Shown here one piece after another: positions 1 to 10,600 of a DNA stretch of 64,000 nt. The notes under the pieces were generated by a model. That model ran no database searches, was not told the DNA's origin, and was given only the letters and a program-made list of their open reading frames with translations. A program made the translations under genes and the position numbers. The DNA lies in assembly GCA_947178165.1 (NCBI GenBank), contig CAMWXH010000003.1, positions 1 through 64,000 of the forward strand, in the 5' to 3' direction. How positions within the stretch are numbered: the first letter of the stretch is position 1; every line of letters begins with the position of its first letter. Source of the stretch: an uncultured Porphyromonadaceae bacterium. Lineage in GTDB: Bacteria; Bacteroidota; Bacteroidia; Bacteroidales; Muribaculaceae.

Positions 1-775
1 ATTCTTTTAGCATTGAAATCAAATTGCCCTTGAAACGGTTTTCCTTTAATACTTTTGTGGCACGCGTTGTTCCTGCAAATTTGACATATTGAATGTATGC
101 ACCCGGGATGAAATACTGCGGGTCGTGTCCCAATAACAGAATGCCGGAATAAGTCGGGCAATTAAAACGAGTATCAAACAAACGCAAAGATGCCATCTGC
201 TGAACTATGTTGCGCTTATCTTTAGCCAAAGTTACTGACGAAACTGCCTTCGGCAAATACTCATTCTTGAAAAGTTCTATATCAATATCATCAATAGTCG
301 CCTCACGGCATGGACGGCCATCGAAAGAAGAACTATGCATCTGACTCTTTTCGGTCAATATGCGTTCTTCCTCAGTATTTGCCTCTGCCTTTCTTGCCCC
401 AACCCTTATCCATATAACCCCCTTATATCTCACTGGAGTATCTTCGCTTGGCTGAACTTCAATGACCGCAATCTCGCCTTCCGGGAATGTCTCTTTGTAA
501 ACCATCATTGCGGGAGGCGGAAGTATGGTTCCCGTATTACGTAATCCTGCATATGAACGTAATTGTTCATCACTAAAAGTCTGTCCATCAAGATTACCAT
601 TATCATCTGCACCTATGAGAAAATATCCCGGCTTATTCGTATTGCGAATGTCGTTGGCAAATGAGCAGATGGCCTCCGATATTTTCTTGGTGTTATCGGT
701 GGATAACGTGCGCTCTATGCGTTCATTCTCAATGTCGCTCAATAACGACCTTATTTCTTCTTTTGTAAGAGGCAT
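1..775 (-). CDS. Schlafen AlbA_2-type putative DNA-binding/ATP-binding protein, 3' end cut off by the window start
   Basis: Reverse-strand reading from ATG at 773-775 (MPLTKEEIRSLLSDIENERIERTLSTDNTKKISEAICSFANDI..NKPGYFLIGADDNG) stays open to base 1. E-R-T-x-S-T-D-N and the GADDNG/VRYKGVIWIRVGARKAEANTEEERIL motifs are typical of the AlbA_2 family. Missing from the ORF track because no stop codon lies inside the window. Confidence 0.8.
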   Translation of the reverse strand, partial: MPLTKEEIRSLLSDIENERIERTLSTDNTKKISEAICSFANDIRNTNKPGYFLIGADDNGNLDGQTFSDEQLRSYAGLRNTGTILPPPAMMVYKETFPEGEIAVIEVQPSEDTPVRYKGVIWIRVGARKAEANTEEERILTEKSQMHSSSFDGRPCREATIDDIDIELFKNEYLPKAVSSVTLAKDKRNIVQQMASLRLFDTRFNCPTYSGILLLGHDPQYFIPGAYIQYVKFAGTTRATKVLKENRFKGNLISMLKE

Positions 776-880
776 ATCGTTTCTTTCCAGGTTACAAAAT
801 TACTCATAATTCGTGGATTACACAACCACCCGTATCGTCCTACAGATTACAAATAAGAAATATAAATGCTAATAGAAGCA

Positions 881-1666
881 TTATTTTTTGGTTAAGGTGT
901 GGATTACCCATCCTAAATATGCACCCAAGAGGATTGCCATAAGAGGGAAGATATAGACAATGATGTTTGCTGTGACATAGTCTGTCCCCGTTTTCTCTCC
1001 TAAGGAGATGAGATATTCGACAACGTACTTGAAGATTGCGTCAATGCTCATCCCTTTGTAATGAGTGAATCGATTGAAAAATATTCCTGCATTATGACCT
1101 GCCAGATAAGCTTCAAACATGATTAACACCGCGCTAAGCAGTTTTCCTTTAGTATTCAGTTTTTTCATGCATGCCACTAACCATACTATTATCCATATCG
1201 CCACGAACGCGCAGAACCACGGTTCAAAATACTCGCAAATATATACCGATGCCTCCCGGTAAGACCACCCTGTGAATGCCATTGCCGCATATAAAACGCC
1301 TACGCATAATGCATAAATGGGCAGGAAATAGGATACTAAAAATAAGCGTTGCAGCGAGAAAGGATTATTAAATGTGAAGTTCAGCTCAGGAAAGGAGTTC
1401 AACATTGATTTCACTCCGGGGAACATCTGGGTGAGGAGAGGAAGTCCGAAGAGTAGAAAAAGGCCTGAGAGAATGGTCCAAGCCAAGGGGGAGAAGATTA
1501 TTAACCATATCATAGTGCCTCCCTTCAAGTATTTCTTACGACTGTTCACGGTCAACATCAGGGGAGAGACCGTGAGCCAAAAGAGGATTAAAAGGGTTAT
1601 GTCGCGAACTTTACGCCAAGGCCTTATTTCATCATTGCTGTTCATAGTTATGGTTATGCCAATCAT
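881..1666 (-). CDS. multi-pass membrane protein of unknown function
   Basis: 261-aa ORF with several hydrophobic segments; the true start may be the internal Met (MNSNDEIRPW). Confidence 0.65.
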   Translation of the reverse strand: MIGITITMNSNDEIRPWRKVRDITLLILFWLTVSPLMLTVNSRKKYLKGGTMIWLIIFSPLAWTILSGLFLLFGLPLLTQMFPGVKSMLNSFPELNFTFNNPFSLQRLFLVSYFLPIYALCVGVLYAAMAFTGWSYREASVYICEYFEPWFCAFVAIWIIVWLVACMKKLNTKGKLLSAVLIMFEAYLAGHNAGIFFNRFTHYKGMSIDAIFKYVVEYLISLGEKTGTDYVTANIIVYIFPLMAILLGAYLGWVIHTLTKK

Positions 1667-1742
1667 TAAGTTTCTTGAGATTGCAAATTTACCATTTAAA
1701 TTCCATTAAACAGAGGAATAATAAGCGGTTTTATGTAAATTG

Positions 1743-1991
1743 TCAGTCCATATAAGCGTCAAAAAAGGCTTGAGGGCATATCATGAATAATATCGCAATG
1801 ATCCATATAATACAGAGCCAAAAGGTTAAGGGAGAAAAGACTATAAGCCAATACTTGGCCTTCCGGCTCAATAAACGATCTTTTCGGTCCACGATTAATA
1901 TCAAAGGAGAGAGCCACCACCACGCTATTACCATAAGCAAGGTTTTCATTAACGGTTCGGCGGCCTGACGGTGTCGGATAAGGTGAAGCAT
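1743..1991 (-). CDS. small membrane protein, paralogous to the N-terminus of the 881-1666 product
   Basis: WWWLSPLILIVDRKDRLLSRKAKYWLIVFSPLTFW parallels FWLTVSPLMLTVNSRKKYLKGGTMIWLIIFSPLAWT in the neighbouring ORF. Confidence 0.5.
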   Translation of the reverse strand: MLHLIRHRQAAEPLMKTLLMVIAWWWLSPLILIVDRKDRLLSRKAKYWLIVFSPLTFWLCIIWIIAILFMICPQAFFDAYMD

Positions 1992-2528
1992 ATAAAGATA
2001 GGACGTGATAGCGCCAAAGCTTTGAAAAGGGAACTAAACGAAGATAACCTGAATCATGAAAGAGACTGGCGATATGGATTGTGGCAGCCCTTCTGGTTGT
2101 CTTAGTTGTTGCATGCGCATTGTGTAGGTATCTGCCGAAGACAGCATCTTAGGGGTTGCATTCACCTCCTATCCACTTCAGGGATTGAGAGGCTCCATCG
2201 AGAGGGATTTGCCGGATACCGCCGACCGCTCGGTGGTGCTCAAGGCAAAGTGGAACGGGGAGCCATAGGGAGGCTGCCCGACGGATCGTTGCATTATTTC
2301 CTTACGCGAAACAGGGAGTCAATGTATGATTTTGCCGATGCCCTGCGCGAATATGGCGTCATGGATGCTGTCTATATAACAGGAGGGAACGGCTATGAAT
2401 TTTACAGGGACAAGGATGGGGTAGCCCACGTATCTCAGAGGCTGAAGGATCACTACGCCAAATATCCTGACCGTAAGGTGCCGGCCCCAATGTTAGTTTT
2501 CCGAACAAAACACAGCCCCGGCTCATGA
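1971..2528 (+). pseudogene. frameshifted remnant of a membrane-anchored protein, possibly phosphodiester glycosidase-like
   Basis: Coding-like pieces lie in successive frames: VKHIKIGRDSAKALKRELNEDNLNHE / RLAIWIVAALLVVLVVACALCRYLPK (TM) / VSAEDSILGVAFTSYPLQGLRGSIERDLPDTADRSVVLKAKWNGEP* / VERGAIGRLPDGSLHYFLTRNRESMYDFADALREYGVMDAVYITGGNGYEFYRD. Confidence 0.5.
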
Positions 2529-2545
2529 AAGTCGGGGCTGTGCTA
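2505..2545 (-). terminator. Rho-independent-like hairpin downstream of carB (possibly bidirectional)
   Basis: Stem acagccccggc / gtcggggctgt with T-rich sequence on both sides. Confidence 0.75.
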
Positions 2546-2563
2546 TCTTTTTCATCGATCTGA

Positions 2564-5500
2564 TCAATACTCCTTCCAGGGAGTGATGCCAATCTGGTCT
2601 GCAGGCTTATTGATGAAAGCCTTCACGTAGGCGCTGGCAAGGCGAGCATTGGTGAGCAAGGGGATGTTGTGGTCAATCGCCCAGCGACGGATGCGATATC
2701 CGTTGGTAAGCTCACGGCGAGTATGGTTCTTGGGTATGTTGATAACCAAGTCAACCTTATGCCCCGAGATAAGTTCAAGAACATCCACGCCCTCTCCCTC
2801 TTCATCGGGCCAGGTGGTGGCAATGGCCTTGATGCCATTCTGATTCAGGAAGGCCGCAGTTCCGGCAGTGGCATAGATTGGATAGCCGTTCTCGTCGAGC
2901 AGACGGCATGCCTCAAGCATATCCACCTTTCCGCGCACATCGCCCGAGCTTACAAGCACACCCTTCTCGGGAATGTGATGACCCACTGAAATCATGGCGT
3001 TAAGCAGAGCCTCGTCGAAGTCCTTACCCAGACAGCCAACCTCACCTGTGGAGGCCATATCCACACCCAACACCGGGTCAGCCTTATGCAGGCGAGCGAA
3101 CGAGAACTGAGATGCTTTCACGCCGATGTAATCTATATCGAATGTGGAGGTATCCTCCTTCTCAACCTTCTCTCCGAGCATTATGCGAGTGGCGGTCTCA
3201 ATGAAATTCTTCTTGAGCACCTTCGACACGAACGGGAAAGAACGCGAGGCGCGGAGGTTACACTCAATCACCTTAACGTAGTTATCCTTGGCCAGATACT
3301 GGATATTGAACGGGCCGGAGATGTTAAGCTCCTTGGCAATCTGCGCACTGATTCGCTTGATGCGTCGAGCGGTGGCCATGTATATCTTCTGTGCCGGGAA
3401 CACGAGCGTTGCGTCACCTGAATGCACGCCGGCAAACTCAACGTGTTCCGAGATGGCATATTCCATTATCTCGCCGTTGCGGGCCACTGCGTCAAATTCT
3501 ATCTCCTTGGCATTCTGCATAAACTCAGACACCACCACCGGGAATTCCTTCGACACCTTGGCGGCCTGCGATAGGAAACGGTGAAGCTGGTCGTAGTCGT
3601 AACATACATTCATCGCCGCGCCTGACAGCACGTAAGAGGGGCGCACCAATACCGGGAAGCCAACCTCCTTGATGAAGCCGTCAATCTCTTCGGTGGTGGT
3701 AAGTTCCTTCCATCGGGGCTGGTCGATGCCGAGCTGATCGAGCATGGCTGAGAACTTATGGCGGTTTTCTGCGCGGTCGATCGAGATGGGGGAGGTTCCG
3801 AGAACCGGTACGTTCTGACGGTAAAGCTTCATTGCAAGGTTGTTGGGAATCTGACCGCCTACGCTCACGATAACACCGCGCGGAGTCTCGAGGTCGAGGA
3901 TATCCATAACGCGCTCGAAACTCAGCTCATCGAAATAGAGACGGTCGCACTTGTCATAGTCGGTCGAGACAGTCTCCGGGTTATAGTTGATCATTATCGA
4001 CTTATAGCCAAGCTTGCGGCAAGTCTCCGCGGCATTCACAGAACACCAGTCGAACTCAACCGACGAGCCGATGCGGTAGGCACCCGAACCGAGCACCACG
4101 ATATTGTTGTTGCCGTTCATATCGTAGCGAATGGAATTTTCGGTGGCGCCGTATGTCGCGTATAGGTAGTTGGTGAGTTCGGGATATTCAGAAGCCACCG
4201 TGTTGATGCGACGAATTGCCGGAGTGATACCGAGATTCTTGCGATGGTTGCGCACGCGGAGGATGTCGCTCTCCATATTTCCAGAAGGATTCTCCACGAA
4301 ACGTGCAATCTGGAAGTCGGAGAAGCCGAGACGTTTTGCCTCGCGCAGCACATCTTCGGGCAGATCCTCTATGCGGTCGTAGCTCTCGAGCACGCCCTTA
4401 TATCTCACGATATTTGCAAGTCGCTCGATAAACCACTTGTCAATCTTGGTAAGCTCCTCTATGCGCTCAACCGTGTAACCCTCCTCGAGAGCCTGTGCGA
4501 TAGCGAAGATTCGGAGGTCGGTCGGATGGGAGAGGACGCTGTCGAGGTCGTCGAAATGAATGTCATTGTTCCCCACAAAACCGTGCATCCCCTGGCCGAT
4601 CATGCGCAACCCTTTCTGTATGATCTCCTCGAAAGATTTGCCAATCGACATTATTTCGCCAACCGACTTCATCGAAGAGCCGATCTCGCGGTCAACGCCA
4701 ACGAATTTCGAGAGGTCCCAGCGCGGAATCTTCACAATCATATAGTCAACCGATGGAGCCACGTATGCCGAGTTGGGCGTACCCATCTCGCCAATCTGGT
4801 CGAGCGTGTAACCCAAGGCAAGCTTGGCGGCGACGAAAGCGAGCGGATAACCGGAAGCCTTTGAAGCCAAGGCCGATGAACGGCTCAGACGGGCATTGAT
4901 CTCGATGATGCGGTAATCGTTGGTCTCAGCGTTGAAGGCAAACTGGATGTTGCATTCACCCACAATGCCGATATGTCGCACCACCTTGCGCGAAATCTCC
5001 TCAAGCATCTTGATCTGCTCCTTGGTCAGCGACACGATAGGAGCCACAACAATCGACTCGCCAGTGTGTATTCCCAGAGGGTCGAAATTCTCCATCGGCA
5101 CCACCGTGAAGCAATGGTCATTGGCATCGCGGATAACCTCAAACTCAATCTCCTTCCAGCCTTTCAGGCTCTCCTCCACAAGAATCTGTTTCGAATAAGC
5201 CAAAGCGCTCTCGCAATGCTTGATAAACTCCTCCTCGTTGGTGCAGATTCCTGAACCGAGGCCACCCAAGGCGTAAGCCGAACGCACCATAACCGGGAAA
5301 CCGATGCGGCGAGCCACAGCCACAGCATCCTCAAGCGTCTCAACGGCCTGCGATACCGGAGTCTTGGCATCGATTTCATTAAGTTTCTTAACGAAAAGGT
5401 CGCGGTCCTCAGTGATCATGATAGCCTCAACCGAAGTGCCGAGCACCTTAACCCCATACTTCTCCAGTGTGCCATTGAGATAAAGCTCCGTGCCGCAGTT

Positions 5501-5770
5501 GAGCGCCGTCTGGCCTCCGAAAGCGAGCAGAATGCCGTCTGGGCGTTCCTTCTTGATTACCTCCTCCACGAAATGGGTAGTGATAGGGAGGAAATAGACC
5601 TGATCCGCCACGCCCTCCGAAGTCTGGATAGTAGCGATATTAGGGTTGATCAAAACAGTTGAGATACCCTCCTCCCTCAGCGCCTTCAGCGCCTGAGAGC
5701 CGGAGTAATCGAATTCGCCCGCCTGTCCTATCTTGAGGGCACCCGAGCCGAGAAGCAAAACCTTTTTCAT
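2564..5770 (-). CDS. carB: carbamoyl-phosphate synthase large subunit
   Basis: 1068-aa ORF with two ATP-grasp halves; KKVLLLGSGALKIGQAGEFDYSGSQALKALREEGI and the C-terminal MGS-like domain are diagnostic. Confidence 0.97.
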   Translation of the reverse strand: MKKVLLLGSGALKIGQAGEFDYSGSQALKALREEGISTVLINPNIATIQTSEGVADQVYFLPITTHFVEEVIKKERPDGILLAFGGQTALNCGTELYLNGTLEKYGVKVLGTSVEAIMITEDRDLFVKKLNEIDAKTPVSQAVETLEDAVAVARRIGFPVMVRSAYALGGLGSGICTNEEEFIKHCESALAYSKQILVEESLKGWKEIEFEVIRDANDHCFTVVPMENFDPLGIHTGESIVVAPIVSLTKEQIKMLEEISRKVVRHIGIVGECNIQFAFNAETNDYRIIEINARLSRSSALASKASGYPLAFVAAKLALGYTLDQIGEMGTPNSAYVAPSVDYMIVKIPRWDLSKFVGVDREIGSSMKSVGEIMSIGKSFEEIIQKGLRMIGQGMHGFVGNNDIHFDDLDSVLSHPTDLRIFAIAQALEEGYTVERIEELTKIDKWFIERLANIVRYKGVLESYDRIEDLPEDVLREAKRLGFSDFQIARFVENPSGNMESDILRVRNHRKNLGITPAIRRINTVASEYPELTNYLYATYGATENSIRYDMNGNNNIVVLGSGAYRIGSSVEFDWCSVNAAETCRKLGYKSIMINYNPETVSTDYDKCDRLYFDELSFERVMDILDLETPRGVIVSVGGQIPNNLAMKLYRQNVPVLGTSPISIDRAENRHKFSAMLDQLGIDQPRWKELTTTEEIDGFIKEVGFPVLVRPSYVLSGAAMNVCYDYDQLHRFLSQAAKVSKEFPVVVSEFMQNAKEIEFDAVARNGEIMEYAISEHVEFAGVHSGDATLVFPAQKIYMATARRIKRISAQIAKELNISGPFNIQYLAKDNYVKVIECNLRASRSFPFVSKVLKKNFIETATRIMLGEKVEKEDTSTFDIDYIGVKASQFSFARLHKADPVLGVDMASTGEVGCLGKDFDEALLNAMISVGHHIPEKGVLVSSGDVRGKVDMLEACRLLDENGYPIYATAGTAAFLNQNGIKAIATTWPDEEGEGVDVLELISGHKVDLVINIPKNHTRRELTNGYRIRRWAIDHNIPLLTNARLASAYVKAFINKPADQIGITPWKEY

Positions 5771-5997
5771 CTTAACATTTCCTGAAATTGCGAAGTTGGG
5801 AACAACATCTGCAATAAATTATAGCTATAATCGTGATTATATGACTTATCAATCGTTTCAGACTGCAAAATAACAAGAAATCTCGCTTTTACGCAAATTT
5901 TAGGCTTTATTTCTAATTTAAAAGACTATGCTTTCCGATAAAAATTCTGTTTGCAACTGCCAAGTACAGGATATAATAGAATAGCAAGAAACACCCA

Positions 5998-6014
5998 ATC
6001 TCTTCGGAAGAGAT
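5998..6014. promoter_or_regulatory. 17-nt near-palindrome atctcttcggaagagat, candidate operator
   Basis: Exact reverse complement of 6171-6187; lies between the divergent carB and the 6.25-24.6 kb operon. Confidence 0.45.
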
Positions 6015-6159
6015 AATTAACTAAGTGCAAAAGTAAACAAAAAAACTGAAATACAAGGGGAAATGGAGTAAAATAAATTGGGATTTTTATCAAAATCTTA
6101 AAATGTTTAGCAAACCGCTTCCGTCACTCTAAATAGTCGTCTGTATATAAGGTATTTAT

Positions 6160-6198
6160 TTTTCATCCATATCTCTTCCGAAGAGATTTGGATGAAAA
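6160..6198. promoter_or_regulatory. 39-nt extended dyad/hairpin ttttcatccatatctcttccgaagagatttggatgaaaa
   Basis: Nearly perfect inverted repeat (one t/t mismatch pair and a 3-nt centre) ending about 55 bp upstream of the first operon ATG; contains the second copy of the 17-nt dyad. Confidence 0.55.
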
Positions 6199-6252
6199 GT
6201 AGAATAAAACAAAGCAGTCTTTTACTATTCTGAAGAAACGGATAACAACTTG

Positions 6253-7611
6253 ATGAGATTATATTTATATTATAACATTTTAATTATTAATCTTATAGAA
6301 AGATTAAGGATTATAGCCTTACATAATCGATTACTTAGATTGATGTGTATAGGTGTACTTGCTCTATTTTTTATAAGCCCGATTGATGCTAGAAACTTAT
6401 CCACCCATTATATTGTTGCTTTTGATCAAGCAATCCCCCTTTATCGTAACGAATACTTGAATCCTAAAATTTTGAGAACAATAGACTCGGTATTAGAGAG
6501 AAATGATTTCAAATATGGAGAAGATTATATTTCAGTAGTCGGCTATGCTTTGGAGAACAATCCCTCTATGGAAAGATTTGTACGTCCATACAAAGATGTA
6601 AAAGGAAACGATATACTTTGGAAGAAATACAAATACGCACTCTCAGGAAATTTGAATAATTGGCCCAATGGTCAGCCGATTTTAAATTTAGCTGAAGGCT
6701 CTCCAAGTTCTATGCAATCGCTTGCCAAACCATATATTATTATGGAAACTAAGGAGAAAGACGACTCTATGAAGATAGCAGATAGAACGATGCTTTTGCT
6801 TGTTACTGATGAGAAAGTAAATGGCCCAGACGACAATTACCGGCAGGAGTGGGATAGGGTAAAGGGAATTTCCGGGTCTAATCTCGGCAATTATTCTAAG
6901 ATTGAATCCGGTGTTTTTAATACGATGCGCAAATTCAATGAAGAATATAAGTTTGAGCGCATAAATATAAAATACTGGGGAGGAGATAGGGAGGAGATCC
7001 CCCTCTCCCCCGATAAGGCTTATAAGATAGTCCCCTATGAAGTGGTGCCGGTCGAAAAGCCCTCTATTCATGCAGTAACAGATCTCCCTTCGCCACTCCC
7101 TATTCAAAGAGTGAGAGGCGGATTTAAGGTTAAGACGGATGCCTCATCCATAAATCATAAATACAAGATAAAAGATATTATTCTTAGAGGAAAGAATGGC
7201 GAAATATTAGGGAGATCTGAGAATGGCTCATTTGATTTCGTCATCCCATCAAATAAAATCTCGGCAGGAGATACCGTAGATATTCAAATGTCCCTTTTAT
7301 TAAAAGATGGATTCTACGACAGCACCATCATCTCCCCTGACAATGAACGCTATAAGTCCGGTATGACTAACCGCCAAGTAGTGAAATTACAGGATGAAGC
7401 CAAAGTTATGGGAATCTTCCCATTATATGATATTTTTTGGTGGTGGTTTCCTAATGATGTTCTGTATGCGGTTCTAATTTGGGATTTAATCATAGTATTG
7501 ATTTTTGTAGCTCTGATTATGTATCTCATCAAAAGATTTAGTGCTTATACACCATCTTCTGATAAAGTTAGTTTGGGTCCTGTTAAGAGTTGCTTAAAAA
7601 TTAAAAAATAG
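6253..7611 (+). CDS. signal/TM-anchored protein with VWA-like sequence and a C-terminal TM; first gene of the tubulin/actin-like operon
   Basis: N-terminal hydrophobic stretch, IVAFDQAIPLYRNEYLN...TMLLLVTDEKVNGPDDNYRQEWDRV, C-terminal TM (VLIWDLIIVLIFVALIMYLI). ATG at 6253. Confidence 0.65.
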   Translation: MRLYLYYNILIINLIERLRIIALHNRLLRLMCIGVLALFFISPIDARNLSTHYIVAFDQAIPLYRNEYLNPKILRTIDSVLERNDFKYGEDYISVVGYALENNPSMERFVRPYKDVKGNDILWKKYKYALSGNLNNWPNGQPILNLAEGSPSSMQSLAKPYIIMETKEKDDSMKIADRTMLLLVTDEKVNGPDDNYRQEWDRVKGISGSNLGNYSKIESGVFNTMRKFNEEYKFERINIKYWGGDREEIPLSPDKAYKIVPYEVVPVEKPSIHAVTDLPSPLPIQRVRGGFKVKTDASSINHKYKIKDIILRGKNGEILGRSENGSFDFVIPSNKISAGDTVDIQMSLLLKDGFYDSTIISPDNERYKSGMTNRQVVKLQDEAKVMGIFPLYDIFWWWFPNDVLYAVLIWDLIIVLIFVALIMYLIKRFSAYTPSSDKVSLGPVKSCLKIKK

Positions 7612-7625
7612 AAAAGTCTGTTATT

Positions 7626-10600
7626 ATGATATTTAATGAAGAACTAAATATTGACCTTTCCAGCAGTAATCGACCAGAGGTGCCTGTTCAAATTGAATGG
7701 GAGATTAAGGTTGAAGAGCCTTCAGGAATAAAGAAACTTCTCTTTAAGAAATATGGAAAACTTGAAAAGGAAGTTCGGATTGCTATTGAGAATATCAGAC
7801 TTGATAAGAATTTGGTTGTCGATGGTCCGATAGATCAACTTGTATTTTTGCGTAGTCAAGGGGATTGTGGGAAGGAGTTGATCTTTAAGTTAAAAGAACT
7901 AAATACTTACTGTAGAGTCGTTATAGATCCCAAAAGGATAAAAGACTGTGTGGAAAAGGAAAAGGCTTATTCTGAAAGAAAGCCTTATCGGCTGACCTTT
8001 TCTATTGTATTATACGATGATGTTTCAAAGGTAATAGAAAGTCACGATGTGAAGGTAAGTATCAACCTGATTCCTGTCCATCTTTCTCCAATCGTAAGAT
8101 TGGCGCTTGATGAAGACTTTACCTATTCAAGTGAAGCCGATTTTGTGGATATAGGGTCAATTATGGTTTCAAATCCTACGCCTGATTTGAAATTTACTCC
8201 TGACATCGATGTTAATCTTAAAATTGATATTAATGATTCTGCAGATGGACGTCAGTTGCCTCCGGACGCTATTCACATAGGTGGAACAACAGGTAAGAAT
8301 TCATACGAAATCAGGAATCTCGCTCCACATGATGAGCGTTCTCAGATGGTAAGGGGTCGTGAAGAATTTGTCCTTCCCATCTATATTGATATGCGCAGAT
8401 TAAGTAACCCCATGGTTCCCAAAGAAACCTTGCAGGTCGTATGTAACTGGGCGTATCATCATAGCTATAATCCGGCGGAATATCTTGCAGGAGAAAGAGC
8501 GCTGGAACTCATCGATTTTAAGCAGGATGCACAGGGTGCGGAATTGATTCTGAATCTTTTGGATCATGAAGGCAATATAAGCAGTCGCATTTCCAATGGT
8601 CAGGTGATCAGTCTTCCTGTTATAGAATTTTTCGCTGAGGATAACACTTTGAGTGATCGTGTGTTCCGCTTGTCAAATCTTGCCACGGATACAACTCGCG
8701 CAGGTGCGGGAGTGCGTGTAAGCGGTTTGACTATCACAGAAAGTATCGAGGGCGCCATGGTTAAGGACCGAAACGGAAATTGGATCAATGAGCTCTTTGA
8801 TAAGACCGATAGTGCTGTTGAAGAGTTAAGTTCCTCAGCGGGGGTAATACTTCGTAACGGAAGAAATTCTTTTAAGGATTTTATGATTACTTTTGATCCA
8901 GTTAAGGTCATGCTGGCTTTACAGACAAAAGATTTTCATTTTATGTCGGTTCTGACAGTAGAATTCGATTATATTGAGAATTCATTTGGCAAACCATTTG
9001 ATTCTTTAACCTCGGAACATTTCCGATTTGAGATTCGTCAGCCTCTCTATCTTAAACCTAATCCTCGTTGGTTATGTATTGACTATGGCTCTTCTGCGAT
9101 TGTGTGTAAATATGACGACACTGTGCTGAATCTTAGAAGTCGTAAAAATGTTATTCTCAAGAAAGCTATCGGCAAGGATGCAAAAGCTCTTCTGAACGAC
9201 TCGCTTGAGACGAACACTGAATTCCTGTCGTCGGATATTATATTGCATTCTCCTGTAAACACAAATGCGAATAAAGAAGTCTCTGCATTGTGTAGCGAGC
9301 AGAATGACCATAAGGATACGGAGTATGATAAATTGGCGGTCTTTCTGTCTCCTTCATCTTCCATGATTGTTAATGAAGTGTTACGTCAGCTCCCTTGTCT
9401 GAAATTGTTGGTGGGAAATGAGCTTCTTCCACCCAATGTGGATTATCAGACATTCTCTTACGATATTCTTAATCCGAATGGTGGCGTGGAGAAAGTTGTC
9501 TCGGAACAAATACGTGAGAAGAACCCGGAAAAATCATTGGTTATGATTGATAATGTATTTCGGGAGTCGTATGAAGCATTGCTTAGTTACTTCGTTATTC
9601 CGGAGGTTAAAAATATAAATTTGGTTAATCGGCTAGTATTAACCTATCCGAATACATATACCCCACGTCATCTTGACACCATTCGTTCAATTGTATCGAA
9701 AGCAATACCTGCCGTTCGCGAATTGGAGTTTGTGGGTGAGAGTGATGCTGTAGCTGCCTATTACCTTGAAAATTGGTCGAGCTATCATCCTGTAGATGCT
9801 GATCCGAATGAGAACGAGACTATTCTTGTGTTCGATATGGGTGCAGGAACTCTCGATCTTTCCTTGATTCGTAAAACTGTTGAGCAGAATGGAAAGCTTA
9901 CGATGGAAATTCTTGCTAAGATCGGTACTTGTAAGGCTGGGAATTATTTGGATTTTGTATTGGCTGAAATTGTATGCCAACTTATAGGGGATGTGGGTAA
10001 GGGAGGAATGGCGCTTGCCTCGACACAGCGTGCTGCTTCTGCAGAAATAGGGAAGGAACGCTCGCGTCTTAAGGATTTTATAAAAAATACCTTAAAACCA
10101 CTACTCTCTAAAAAGAACCGGGATAAGGAACTCGAGTTTAAAAGTGGTAATGGAGAGGTATATAATAAGTTTAAGATTGGAGAGGTGCTGGATGACGATA
10201 GGTTTAAACGCTTCTTAAAAGATGTGACCGAGGATATAATCATGCAATTGGCTAAGTTTGCCGGTTCCGATCGTCCTATGGTGGATACCGTGTTAATGTC
10301 CGGAAGAAGTTGTCTTCTGGATCCTTTGCGTGAAAATCTGAGTCATGCAGTCAAGGCTTTTAATAAAAAAAGCGGACTGGCATCATTCATCCGTCTTGAT
10401 GAACCGGTTAACGGTCGTCGTGATGTTGCTCGTCAGAAGGTCGCGGTAACTGAAGGGGCAATGGCTATTATGTCGCGGAACTATAGAAGCGAGAAATCAT
10501 TGCGAAGAATCCTAAGTAAGCGGGTGTATGCTTCATTTGGTGTGGCTTATCAGGATCTTGGCCGTTGGCACTACGTAGAGCTGCTGAATTATAAAAATAT

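Noticed and set aside
416-422. Possible frameshift in the 5'-edge AlbA_2 gene at a C run
   Set aside because: Recounting the run as five C keeps the minus-strand frame open (VRYKGVIWIRVGARKAEAN), so no frameshift is needed.
335-544. + strand ORFs at 335-544 and 525-809
   Set aside because: They are antisense to the AlbA_2-type gene that reads open through 775..1 on the minus strand.
2649-5379. Many ORFs of 60-206 aa inside carB, including 4244-4864
   Set aside because: Antisense or alternate-frame shadows of a strongly conserved carB coding region.
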